Origin: an uncultured Pelagibacteraceae bacterium
Lineage (GTDB): Bacteria > Pseudomonadota > Alphaproteobacteria > Pelagibacterales > Pelagibacteraceae
Length of the DNA: 64,000 nucleotides
Assembly: GCA_902520695.1 (NCBI GenBank)
Contig: CABYOT010000003.1
Location: 35,574 to 99,573 of the forward strand
Direction of reading: 5' to 3'
Shown here piece by piece: positions 25,263 through 34,103 of this stretch. Both the position numbers and the translations under genes were made by a program. The notes under the pieces were generated by a model. It saw nothing but the letters and a program-made list of their open reading frames with translations. It had not been told where the DNA came from and ran no database searches. Every line of letters begins with the position of its first letter. Position 1 is the first letter of the stretch.

Positions 25263-26412
25263 TTATAATTGGAATTACCCCACAACTGTTTGGGTAGGCA
25301 AAAATAGAGCTAAGGATCTAGGAAAGGCTTGTGTTGAAATTAAAACTTTAAAACCATTATTAGTAACAGATAAAGACTTAATCAATTTAGAATTTATAAA
25401 AGATTTAGTAAATGATTTAGAAAAGAAATTTAAATTATCTACTTTTTCTAATTTCTCAGGAAACCCAACAGGAGAGAATGTCGATGAAGGTGTTGAAGTT
25501 TTCAAAAAAAATAGTTGCGATAGTGTAGTAGCTATTGGAGGTGGAAGTGCATTAGACGTCGGCAAAGCCATAGCTTTTATGTCTGGACAATCAAGAGCTA
25601 TTTGGGATTTTGAGGATATTGGTGATTATTGGAAAAGGGCAGATGAACAAAATATCTCTCCAATAATTGCAATTCCAACAACCGCTGGAACTGGTTCAGA
25701 AACTGGCAGAGCATCTGCAATAATTAATTCCAGAACTGGAATAAAAAAAATTATTTTCCACCCAAAATTTTTACCATCTATTGTAATATTAGACCCAGTT
25801 CTTACTAAAGATCTTTCTCCCCGTTTAACAGGAGCGACAGGAATGGATGCATTAGCTCACAATTTAGAGGCATTTTGTGCACCTGGCTTTCACCCAATGG
25901 CTGATGGAATAGCAATTGAGGGAATGAGATTGATAAAAAAATCCCTTTTGAAAGCTGTTAAAGATGGAAGTGATCTAGATGCTAGATCAGATTTGTTAGC
26001 AGCAGCAAGTATGGGATCTACTGCATTTCAAAAAGGCCTAGGAGCTATTCATTCACTAAGTCATCCACTTAATGCACAATTTAATCTCCATCACGGATTG
26101 TCTAATGCAATATTTATGCCATATGTTTTAAGTTTTAATAAAAAAAATATTGAGGAAAAAATCATTTCTATTTGTGATTACCTTAACTTAAGTAAAAGTT
26201 TTGATGCTTTTCTTGAATGGATATTAGAGCTAAGAAAACTTTTAAATATCCCACACAAACTATCAGATGTAATAGAAACAAATAAAATGAACATAGATGA
26301 TTTATCAAAGATGGCTCTTGATGATCCATCAACATCTTCAAATCCAAAAAAATTGACTATAAATGATATGAAAGTTATGTATGAACATAGTATTTCAGGT
26401 AAATTATTTTGA
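25255..26412 (+). CDS. Iron-containing (type III) alcohol dehydrogenase
   Basis: This 385-residue enzyme has the NAD-binding motif VAIGGGSALDVGKAIAF, PTTAGTGSETGRASAI, and the metal site residues in GATGMDALAHNLEAFCAPGFHPMAD, then GAIHSLSHPLNAQFNLHHGLSNAIFMP. Family members oxidise or reduce short alcohols and aldehydes, including glycerol, 1,3-propanediol and 4-carbon semialdehydes. It overlaps the hydrolase gene upstream and the amidotransferase gene downstream (TGATG). In a glycoside island it could act on the aglycone (glycerol or a related alcohol), but Fe-dehydrogenase substrates cannot be read from sequence. Confidence 0.9.
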   Translation: MTNYNWNYPTTVWVGKNRAKDLGKACVEIKTLKPLLVTDKDLINLEFIKDLVNDLEKKFKLSTFSNFSGNPTGENVDEGVEVFKKNSCDSVVAIGGGSALDVGKAIAFMSGQSRAIWDFEDIGDYWKRADEQNISPIIAIPTTAGTGSETGRASAIINSRTGIKKIIFHPKFLPSIVILDPVLTKDLSPRLTGATGMDALAHNLEAFCAPGFHPMADGIAIEGMRLIKKSLLKAVKDGSDLDARSDLLAAASMGSTAFQKGLGAIHSLSHPLNAQFNLHHGLSNAIFMPYVLSFNKKNIEEKIISICDYLNLSKSFDAFLEWILELRKLLNIPHKLSDVIETNKMNIDDLSKMALDDPSTSSNPKKLTINDMKVMYEHSISGKLF

Positions 26413-27197
26413 TGAAAAAAATATTAATAGTTGAGGGAAACTTAAGAGAAGAGAATCAGAGTTTTACCGATGGTGGGATTAAAACACATACAGAAAGTCT
26501 AAAAGATAGCATAGCCTATTTTACCAATAAAATTGAAATAGATGTTGTAAACCCCTCATCCGATAAAAATATTTCTGAAAAAGTAACAGATCTCGATAAA
26601 TATGATGGACTAATATGGGGAGGAAGTAGTCTAAATATTTACAATGACACTATTGAAATAAGAAGACAGATCGAATTTATGAGAGAGTGTCAAAAAAAAA
26701 TTAAAAAAATATTAGCTATCTGCTGGGGACTTCAGGTTGCTGTTACGGTAGCAGGAGGTCAAGTAAAAAGATGTACCAACGGATCTCACAGAGGTATAGC
26801 ACTAAACATCGAAATAAATAATGAGGGATTACAACATCCAATATATAAAAATAAAGGTAAAATTTTTAATACTCCCGCTTTTAATTTTGATGAAGTTGCA
26901 ACATTACCAAAAAATTCAAAATTGTTAGCCTCAAATCCTATAAATAAAGTTATGGGAGTAAATTTTCAGACTGCAGTAAGTGATATATGGGGTATTCAAT
27001 ATCATCCTGAAATAACTTACGATAAAATGATAAGCCTTATACATTTTAGAAAAGAACGTCTTTTAAACAATAATGCTTTTGTTGATGAGCAAGAGATAAA
27101 TAATCATGTAAGAATGATTGCGGAAGAAAATAAGATTACAAATAAAGATCTTAGAATGCGTGAACTTGAAAACTGGCTTAATTATCTTTTAAAATAG
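26412..27197 (+). CDS. Class I glutamine amidotransferase-like protein
   Basis: I start at the ATG at 26412, which overlaps the dehydrogenase stop (TGATG). The 261-residue protein has a class I amidotransferase triad: Cys in [12 protein letters not shown], and His/Glu in GIQYHPEI. The middle ([17 protein letters not shown]) is like GMP-synthase-type stand-alone amidotransferases and the gamma-glutamyl hydrolase group. No synthase partner lies next to it, so it may hydrolyse a gamma-glutamyl compound instead of feeding ammonia to a partner. It meets the fhs gene tail to tail, overlapping by 9 bases. Confidence 0.8.
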   Translation: MKKILIVEGNLREENQSFTDGGIKTHTESLKDSIAYFTNKIEIDVVNPSSDKNISEKVTDLDKYDGLIWGGSSLNIYNDTIEIRRQIEFMRECQKKIKKILAICWGLQVAVTVAGGQVKRCTNGSHRGIALNIEINNEGLQHPIYKNKGKIFNTPAFNFDEVATLPKNSKLLASNPINKVMGVNFQTAVSDIWGIQYHPEITYDKMISLIHFRKERLLNNNAFVDEQEINNHVRMIAEENKITNKDLRMRELENWLNYLLK

Positions 27198-28865
27198 ACC
27201 CTCTGTTTCACCTTTTTTATTAATACGAATTGAGTCCGCAGCTGGCACTTTTGGTAATCCTGGCATTGTCATTATTGCACCGCATACAACAACGATAAAT
27301 TCTGCTCCCGATGATAGTCTTACTTCTCTTATTGGTAATACATGACCTGAGGGTGCTCCCTTTAGATTTGGGTCAGTTGAAAAACTATATTGAGTTTTTG
27401 CAATACAAATTGGTAATGATTGGTAACCTCTTTCTTCAAAAGCTTTTAATTGGTTTCTTATTTTAGTATCTGCAACTACTTCGCTTGCTCTATAAAGTTT
27501 CTTGGCAATTGTTTCTATTTTTTTAAATAATGAAGTTTTATCATCATATAAAAATTTAAAATCACTATCTTTTTCACACAGTTCAACTACATCATTTGCT
27601 AAATTAGTTGCACCTCCTCCACCTTTTTCCCAATGCTTTGATATAGAGGCTTTAATATCCTTTTGTTTACAAAACTGGGTAACTTCATCAATTTCTTTAT
27701 CAGTATCCAAAACAAAGTGGTTTATAGCTACTGTTACAGGTAAACCAAATTTTTGAATATTTTCTATATGTCTTTCTAAGTTAACCAATCCTTTTTTAAC
27801 TGCATCTACATTTTCATTTTTTAATTCATCTTTTTTAACTCCTCCATGCATTTTCAAAGCTCTTATAGTTGCAACAATCACAACACAACTTGGTTTTAAT
27901 CCTGATTTTCTACATTTAATATCTAAGAATTTTTCTGCTCCTAGGTCAGCTCCAAACCCTGCTTCTGTTACGACATAATCTGAGAGTTTTAATGCTGTCT
28001 TAGTTGCTAAAACAGAATTACATCCATGAGCAATATTTGCAAATGGTCCACCATGAATTATAGCAGGATTGTTTTCCAAGGTTTGTGTAACATTTGGTCT
28101 AATAGCGTCTTTTAACAATACAGTCATTGGACCCTGCGCGTTTAAATCTTTTGCATATATTGGTTTTTTGTCTCTAGTATAAGCAACAGTAATATTACCA
28201 ATTCTATTTTCAAGATCATGTAAATCATTTGATAAACAAAAGATTGCCATTATTTCTGACGCAACAGTAATATCAAAACCATCTTCTCTTGGAAATCCAT
28301 TTGCAACACCACCAAGATTAATATTTATAGATCTTAAAGCTCTATCATTCATGTCGAGAACTCTTTTCCAAACTATTCTTCTGACATCTATATTTAGTTT
28401 ATTTCCCCAATATATGTGGTTATCTATTAATGCAGATAAAAGATTATGTGCAGATGTAATTGCATGAAAATCTCCTGTGAAATGAAGATTTATTTGCTCC
28501 ATAGGAACTACTTGAGCATAACCACCACCAGCAGCTCCACCTTTCATTCCAAAAGAAGGACCAAGACTTGGTTCTCTTAAACAAACAATAGATTTTTTAC
28601 CTATTTTGTTTAATCCATCTGACAATCCTACAGAAGTTGTTGTCTTTCCTTCCCCTGCCGGAGTAGGTGTAATTGCTGTTACCAGTATTAATTTTCCATC
28701 TTTTTTGTCTTTAAATTTTTCTAAGTATTCAAGTTTAATTTTAGCTATATATCTGCTTATTGGACTATATGCCTCAGTTTTGTCGGGTACTCCCAGTCCA
28801 TCCAAAATTTCTTGGATAGGTTTCATTTTTGCTTCTCTAGCTATTTCAATATCTGATTTTGACAT
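27189..28865 (-). CDS. fhs: Formate-tetrahydrofolate ligase
   Basis: This 558-residue protein is full length for the family. It carries the ATP loop [70 protein letters not shown] and [13 protein letters not shown]. It makes 10-formyl-THF from formate, ATP and tetrahydrofolate, or runs the reverse to gain ATP. Demethylation of TMAO, sarcosine and dimethylglycine in this window yields formaldehyde and folate-bound one-carbon units that could pass through it. It is divergent from soxB with about 128 bases between the starts. Confidence 0.96.
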   Translation of the reverse strand: MSKSDIEIAREAKMKPIQEILDGLGVPDKTEAYSPISRYIAKIKLEYLEKFKDKKDGKLILVTAITPTPAGEGKTTTSVGLSDGLNKIGKKSIVCLREPSLGPSFGMKGGAAGGGYAQVVPMEQINLHFTGDFHAITSAHNLLSALIDNHIYWGNKLNIDVRRIVWKRVLDMNDRALRSININLGGVANGFPREDGFDITVASEIMAIFCLSNDLHDLENRIGNITVAYTRDKKPIYAKDLNAQGPMTVLLKDAIRPNVTQTLENNPAIIHGGPFANIAHGCNSVLATKTALKLSDYVVTEAGFGADLGAEKFLDIKCRKSGLKPSCVVIVATIRALKMHGGVKKDELKNENVDAVKKGLVNLERHIENIQKFGLPVTVAINHFVLDTDKEIDEVTQFCKQKDIKASISKHWEKGGGGATNLANDVVELCEKDSDFKFLYDDKTSLFKKIETIAKKLYRASEVVADTKIRNQLKAFEERGYQSLPICIAKTQYSFSTDPNLKGAPSGHVLPIREVRLSSGAEFIVVVCGAIMTMPGLPKVPAADSIRINKKGETEGLF

Positions 28866-28993
28866 TTAGTTTAAAATTTATAATTGTTTAATGTGCAAAA
28901 TGTCTATACTTTTTTGGTTTGATTTTAAACATCTAAAAAATATATATATAAAAAATAAGAAAAAATTTATGTTTAATTGGATAAAATTATATA

Positions 28994-30250
28994 ATGCAAA
29001 AATACTCAGTTTTTAGCCTCATTAAAAATGCATTCTCAGATCATCAGAATTGGGAAGTAGCATGGAAAGATCCAACCCCTAAAAAAGAATATGATGTGAT
29101 TATCATAGGTGGCGGGGGTCATGGCTTAGCAACTGCATACTACTTAGCTAAGGAGCACAATATTACAAATGTAGCTATCATTGAAAAAGGCTGGATAGGC
29201 GGAGGTAATGTTGGACGAAACACTACAATAATTAGATCAAATTATATGCATGATGACAATGCTTTGTTCAGTGAATTTGGTATGGATTTGTGGAGAAAGA
29301 TGAGTCAGGATTTGAATTATAATGTAATGTTTTCTCCAAGAGGAATAATTAATCTTGCCCATTCAGATGCACAAATGAATGCGTACTCTAGAAGAGGAAA
29401 TTCAATGCGATTAAATGGAATTGATGCAGTTTTATTAAATAGGGAAGAGGTTCAAAAAAGAATTCCAATGGCAGATTTTTCTGACAATGTGCGATTTCCA
29501 ATTTTTGGAGGTTTGATGCAACCAAGTGCTGGGACCGCTAGACACGATGCTGTTGCTTGGGGATACGCAAGACAAGCAGACTCAATGGGTGTTGACATAA
29601 TTCAAAATTGTGAAGTTACAGGATTTGATGTTAATAATGGTAAAATAGTTGGTGTAAGAACTTCTAGAGGAGATATCAAAGCAAAAAAAGTTGGTCTGTG
29701 TGTTGCAGGTAGCACAAATATTTTAGCAGAGATGTTAAATATGACATTACCAATTGAAACTCATCTTCTTCAAGCATGTGTATCAGAACCTGTTAAACCT
29801 TTGCTTGACCATGTAGTTACATTTGGTGCAGGTCACTTTTATTGTAGTCAATCAGATAAAGGTGAGATGGTTATGGGTGGAGACTTGGACGGATACAATA
29901 GTTACTCACAAAGAGGAAATTTACCAACACTCCAACACGTATTGACTGAAGGTATTGCAATGTTTCCATTTCTAAGCAAATTGAAAATGCTTAGAACTTG
30001 GGGTGGAATTATGGATATGTCAATGGACGGTTCACCAATTATTGATAAAACACATATTGATGGCTTATACTTAAATTGTGGCTGGTGTTATGGTGGATTT
30101 AAAGCTACTCCTGCTTCAGGTTGGACTTTTGCACATACAATTGCACAAGATAGAGTTCATGAATTAAACTCAGGTTACAGTTTAAACAGATTTAATACTG
30201 GTGATTTAATTGATGAAAAAGGTCTTGGTACCAAAACTTGGATATCTTAA
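28994..30250 (+). CDS. soxB: Sarcosine oxidase subunit beta (SoxB family)
   Basis: This 418-residue flavoprotein has the family lead (AWKDPTPKKEYDVIIIGGGGHGLATAYYLAKEH split by the FAD fold) and GGNVGRNTTIIRSNY, where the covalent FMN His of SoxB is replaced around this loop as in the family, followed by GIMDMSMDGSPIIDKT and LNCGWCYGGFKATPASGW. It holds FAD and the amine-oxidation site of heterotetrameric sarcosine oxidase, which releases glycine and methylene-THF. N-methylglutamate dehydrogenase subunits (mgdABCD) have the same order and are hard to separate. Its stop abuts soxD with no gap. Confidence 0.92.
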   Translation: MQKYSVFSLIKNAFSDHQNWEVAWKDPTPKKEYDVIIIGGGGHGLATAYYLAKEHNITNVAIIEKGWIGGGNVGRNTTIIRSNYMHDDNALFSEFGMDLWRKMSQDLNYNVMFSPRGIINLAHSDAQMNAYSRRGNSMRLNGIDAVLLNREEVQKRIPMADFSDNVRFPIFGGLMQPSAGTARHDAVAWGYARQADSMGVDIIQNCEVTGFDVNNGKIVGVRTSRGDIKAKKVGLCVAGSTNILAEMLNMTLPIETHLLQACVSEPVKPLLDHVVTFGAGHFYCSQSDKGEMVMGGDLDGYNSYSQRGNLPTLQHVLTEGIAMFPFLSKLKMLRTWGGIMDMSMDGSPIIDKTHIDGLYLNCGWCYGGFKATPASGWTFAHTIAQDRVHELNSGYSLNRFNTGDLIDEKGLGTKTWIS

Positions 30251-30520
30251 ATGCTCTATATATTCTGTCCACATTGTGGATTAAGATCACAGAATGAGTT
30301 TGCTTATGGTGGTGATGCAACAGTAAAACGACCAGAGCTTAACAAGGAAATTAGTGACCAAGAGTGGAATAATTTTGTTTATTTAAGAAAAAGTCCTAGA
30401 GGAAAACACCTAGAGTTGTGGCACCATATATCTGGCTGCAGACAATGGATTAAAGTTGAAAGAGATACTTCAACGCACGAAATTTTTAAAACCTATAAAG
30501 CAGATGAACTGACCGAATAA
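30251..30520 (+). CDS. soxD: Sarcosine oxidase subunit delta
   Basis: This 89-residue protein shows the zinc-binding pattern of SoxD: CPHCG near the N-terminus and LWHHISGCRQW near residue 60. EFAYGGDATVKRP and the end region RDTSTHEIFKTYK are also typical. It stabilises the heterotetramer and binds zinc. It sits directly after soxB and its stop overlaps the soxA start (TAATG), so stoichiometric translation is likely. Confidence 0.94.
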   Translation: MLYIFCPHCGLRSQNEFAYGGDATVKRPELNKEISDQEWNNFVYLRKSPRGKHLELWHHISGCRQWIKVERDTSTHEIFKTYKADELTE

Positions 30521-33516
30521 TGTCACAAGATTTTAGATTAGATAACATTGGAATGGTAAATAGAAATAAAAAAATTTCTTTTACATTTAACGGTAAAAAA
30601 TATTTTGGTTACGAAGGAGATACTATTGCTTCTGCTTTAATAGCAAATGGAGTGCATCTAGTTGGGAGAAGTTTTAAATACCATAGACCTAGAGGTTTCT
30701 TTGGAGTTGGTGTTGATGAACCTTATGCAATTTTACAATTAGAAAGAAATAATGAGAGAGATCCTAATATTAGAGCTACTGAACAAGAGATTTTTGAAGG
30801 TTTAGAGGTAAAAAGTGTAAATTGTTGGCCTAGTGTAAACTTTGATATTGGAGCAATTAATAATTTCTTAAAAATGTTTTTTCCAGCCGGGTTTTATTAT
30901 AAAACTTTTATGTGGCCACCAAGTTTCTGGTACAAAATTTATGAACCTTTCATTAGAATGGCAGCAGGTTTTGGAGAAGCATCTATCAAACATGATAAAG
31001 AAAGATACGAGCATAAATATGAATATTGTGATTTATTAATCACTGGATCAGGACCTTCAGGTCTAGCTAGTGCATATGCAGCAGCAAAAAATGGTGCACG
31101 TGTAATTTTAGCTGAAGACAAACCAAGGTATGGAGGTAGCTTGTTAACTAGTGATGTAAATATTGGTAATCAAACTGGTGCTGAATGGTCAGAGAAAATA
31201 ATTACAGAGTTAAAGTCAATGTCAAATGTGATTGTAAAAAATAGATCACAAGTATTTGGTTATTATGATCATAATATGTTGGTAATGTCGGAACGAATAA
31301 GCGATCACTTGCCTAAAACCCAAAAATATTTACCAAAACAACGTTTGTGGTACATAAGAGCAAAAGAAGTTCTTATTTCATCAGGTTCAATTGAAAGACC
31401 ATTAGTATTTGGTAACAATGATACCCCAGGTGTAATGTTATCTTCAGCAGCTAAAGAATACATAAAGGTCTATGGAGTTTTAGTTGGGAAAAAACCTTTG
31501 ATATTTACTAATAATGACAGTGGATATGAAACAGCTATAGAGTTCAAAAAAAATGGTGTTAATCCATTAATTTTAGATACTAGAAAGGAACCATCTTCTG
31601 ACATTATTACTGAAGCAAAAAATTTAGGAATTGAAATTAAATATTCTTATGTGGTAGTTGCTGCTAAAGGATACAAAAAAGTCAAATCAGCTGATATTGC
31701 AAAAATATCTGATAATAAAAAAGATTTATCAAATATAGAAAATATTGAATGTGATTGTATTTGTGTTTCAGGGTTTTGGACGCCATCAATTCACTTAGCA
31801 TCACAATCTGGAAATAAATCTGAATTTAATGAGAAAATAGATGCATTCATTCCAAAAAAATCTAAACAGAAAGAAAATACTATTGGTTCAGCAAACGGTA
31901 AATTTACTTTAGAGGAAACTATTAATGAAGCATTTAATAAAGGGTACGAGGTCTCAAACAAAATTACAGAAAATAATAATAAAGTTTCTATTCCAACAGT
32001 AGTTGAAAAAAAATCTACAGAGCATGACAAGTTTTGGTGTGTTCCATTACCAAAAGGTAAATCTTACAAAAGATTTTTAGATTTTCAAAACGATGTGGCT
32101 GTAACAGATATAGAGTTGGCACTAAGAGAAGGTTTTAGATCAATCGAACATGTAAAAAGATATACCACCCTTGGAATGGCAACAGATCAAGGAAAGACAA
32201 GTAATCTTAATGGTTTACAATTAGTGTCAGACATTGAAAATAAAGTTGTACCACAAGTTGGCCACACTACATTTAGGCCACCTTATACACCTGTTTCAAT
32301 TGGAGCAATTGTGGGAAGAGAAGTTGGCAAACATTCTAAACCGACAAGAAAATCACCAATGCACGAGTGGCACGAAAAAAATAATGCAGTATTTGTTGAT
32401 GCTGGAGTTTGGTTGAGACCAAGATACTATAAGCAAGGAAATGAAACATTATTTGAAGCTTCAAAAAGAGAAGCAAAAAATGTAAGAAAAAATGTAGGTG
32501 TATGTGATGTAACTACTTTAGGAAAAATAGATGTTAAAGGCCCCGATGCTGCAGAATTTTTAAATAGAGTTTATACCAATGCATGGCTTAAGCTACCAGT
32601 TGGTAAAGCAAGATATGGAGTGATGCTAAGAGAAGATGGAATTGTAATGGATGATGGAACAACAACAAGAATTTCTGAAAACCATTACCACATGACAACT
32701 ACAACAGCTCAGGCAGCCAATGTCCTATCTCATTTAGAATATTATTTGCAGCTAGTTTGGCCAGAATTAAATGTGAATGTAGTATCAACAACAGAGCAGT
32801 GGGCTGGTGCTGCAATAGCAGGCCCAAATTCAAGAGCATTACTAATGAAATTATTTCCAAATACTGATGTATCTAATGAAGCTCTACCATTTATGGGTTA
32901 CAAAGAGGCTGATTTATTTGGCATTCCTGCAAAGATTTATAGAATTTCATTTTCAGGAGAGCTTGCTTATGAAGTTAATGTGGAGTCAGACTACGGTAAT
33001 TTCATGTGGGAAAAAATTATCGAAGTTGGTAAAGAATTTCAAATACAGGCATATGGAACTGAGGCCCTGTCTACTTTAAGGATAGAAATGGGTCACGTTG
33101 CTGGCTCTGAGCTTGATGGGAGAACAATTCCTCATGATGCATCGCTTGAAGGTTTAGTAAGTAAGAAAAAAGACTTTATTGGTAAAAGATCTTTAAGCAG
33201 ATCAGCTTTTACAAAACCAGATAGAGAAAAAATAGTAGGTGTTGTTCCATTAGACAAAACAACAAGTATTCCTGAAGGTTCATATATTGTTAAAGACCCT
33301 AAAGCAAAACTTCCAAACCCTAAGTTAGGTCATGTCTCAGCATCATGTTGGAGTGTTGAGTATGATAATCCATTCTCACTTGCGATAATTAAAGATGGTA
33401 AAAATATGATAGGACAAAAGCTATTTGCTATGTCACCTTTAAAAAACAAAACTATTCCTGTGGAAATTGTTTCATCTCATTATGTTGATCCTGAAGGAAA
33501 GAGAGTAAGAGCATGA
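30520..33516 (+). CDS. soxA: Sarcosine oxidase subunit alpha
   Basis: This 998-residue protein has the SoxA domain order. An N-terminal ferredoxin-like region (FTFNGKKYFGYEGDTIASAL) is followed by a nucleotide-binding domain (LLITGSGPSGLASAYAAAKNG, AEDKPRYGGSL), a middle oxidoreductase part, and from about residue 620 a GcvT-type folate domain (GVCDVTTLGKIDVKGPDAAEF, YRISFSGELAYEVNV, LRIEMGHVAGSELDGRT). It binds tetrahydrofolate to capture the methyl group as methylene-THF. A Lys/Asn-rich stretch around residues 390-480 looks like a linker. It overlaps soxG by 4 bases. Confidence 0.94.
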   Translation: MSQDFRLDNIGMVNRNKKISFTFNGKKYFGYEGDTIASALIANGVHLVGRSFKYHRPRGFFGVGVDEPYAILQLERNNERDPNIRATEQEIFEGLEVKSVNCWPSVNFDIGAINNFLKMFFPAGFYYKTFMWPPSFWYKIYEPFIRMAAGFGEASIKHDKERYEHKYEYCDLLITGSGPSGLASAYAAAKNGARVILAEDKPRYGGSLLTSDVNIGNQTGAEWSEKIITELKSMSNVIVKNRSQVFGYYDHNMLVMSERISDHLPKTQKYLPKQRLWYIRAKEVLISSGSIERPLVFGNNDTPGVMLSSAAKEYIKVYGVLVGKKPLIFTNNDSGYETAIEFKKNGVNPLILDTRKEPSSDIITEAKNLGIEIKYSYVVVAAKGYKKVKSADIAKISDNKKDLSNIENIECDCICVSGFWTPSIHLASQSGNKSEFNEKIDAFIPKKSKQKENTIGSANGKFTLEETINEAFNKGYEVSNKITENNNKVSIPTVVEKKSTEHDKFWCVPLPKGKSYKRFLDFQNDVAVTDIELALREGFRSIEHVKRYTTLGMATDQGKTSNLNGLQLVSDIENKVVPQVGHTTFRPPYTPVSIGAIVGREVGKHSKPTRKSPMHEWHEKNNAVFVDAGVWLRPRYYKQGNETLFEASKREAKNVRKNVGVCDVTTLGKIDVKGPDAAEFLNRVYTNAWLKLPVGKARYGVMLREDGIVMDDGTTTRISENHYHMTTTTAQAANVLSHLEYYLQLVWPELNVNVVSTTEQWAGAAIAGPNSRALLMKLFPNTDVSNEALPFMGYKEADLFGIPAKIYRISFSGELAYEVNVESDYGNFMWEKIIEVGKEFQIQAYGTEALSTLRIEMGHVAGSELDGRTIPHDASLEGLVSKKKDFIGKRSLSRSAFTKPDREKIVGVVPLDKTTSIPEGSYIVKDPKAKLPNPKLGHVSASCWSVEYDNPFSLAIIKDGKNMIGQKLFAMSPLKNKTIPVEIVSSHYVDPEGKRVRA

Positions 33517-34100
33517 CGGTGATTTCTGCATTACAAAATGTCCATATCGAGGGGTCATTTGGAAACTTTGAAAATAAATCTGAAAATGAATTATTAAAAA
33601 TTAAAGAATTAAAAAATTTATTAATCGTTCAAATAGTTCAATATAAAAATTCTTCAATTAAAATTGACGATATTAATTTTAACAATTTAAAATTTGTAAA
33701 TCAGGCACAAAAAGTAGTTTCAAATGAAAATATAAGAGTTTTGTGGAATTCACCAAATAATTGGCTTTTAGTTTCTCATAAAAAAGAATTATTAAAAGAA
33801 ATTTACAGTACTTTTAATGAAAATGACTTTGCTGTTACAGACCTTTCTCATTCAAAAGCAACAATCGAATTAGAAGGACCATATGTAAAAGAAGTTTTAA
33901 AAAAAGGATGTCCTTTTAATTTTAACATTTTAACAAAAAATATGAGTATTAACTCAGCTTATAATGGAATTTCTTTTATAGTTGATATGGTTGAAAATGA
34001 ACCAGAAAAAGCAAGAATTTTTTCTCTAAGGAGTTTTGGAGAATCTCTGTACCATTCTATCACTGATGCTTCTTTAGAATTTGGTTATAAGTGTAATTAG
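33513..34100 (+). CDS. soxG: Sarcosine oxidase subunit gamma
   Basis: This 195-residue protein is the right length for SoxG and lies last in the soxBDAG order. Recognisable points are WNSPNNWLLVS, AVTDLSHSKATIELEGPYVKEVLKKGCPFNF, and RSFGESLYHSITDASLEFG. These belong to the weakly conserved GcvT-like fold of gamma subunits. It overlaps the soxA stop and converges on the BT1-like carrier gene with 3 bases between stops. Confidence 0.88.
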   Translation: MTVISALQNVHIEGSFGNFENKSENELLKIKELKNLLIVQIVQYKNSSIKIDDINFNNLKFVNQAQKVVSNENIRVLWNSPNNWLLVSHKKELLKEIYSTFNENDFAVTDLSHSKATIELEGPYVKEVLKKGCPFNFNILTKNMSINSAYNGISFIVDMVENEPEKARIFSLRSFGESLYHSITDASLEFGYKCN

Positions 34101-34103
34101 TTA

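Noticed and set aside
28921..28992. soxB promoter with TTGATT and TATATA boxes
   Set aside because: In sequence this AT-rich such matches are expected by chance and nothing else supports it.
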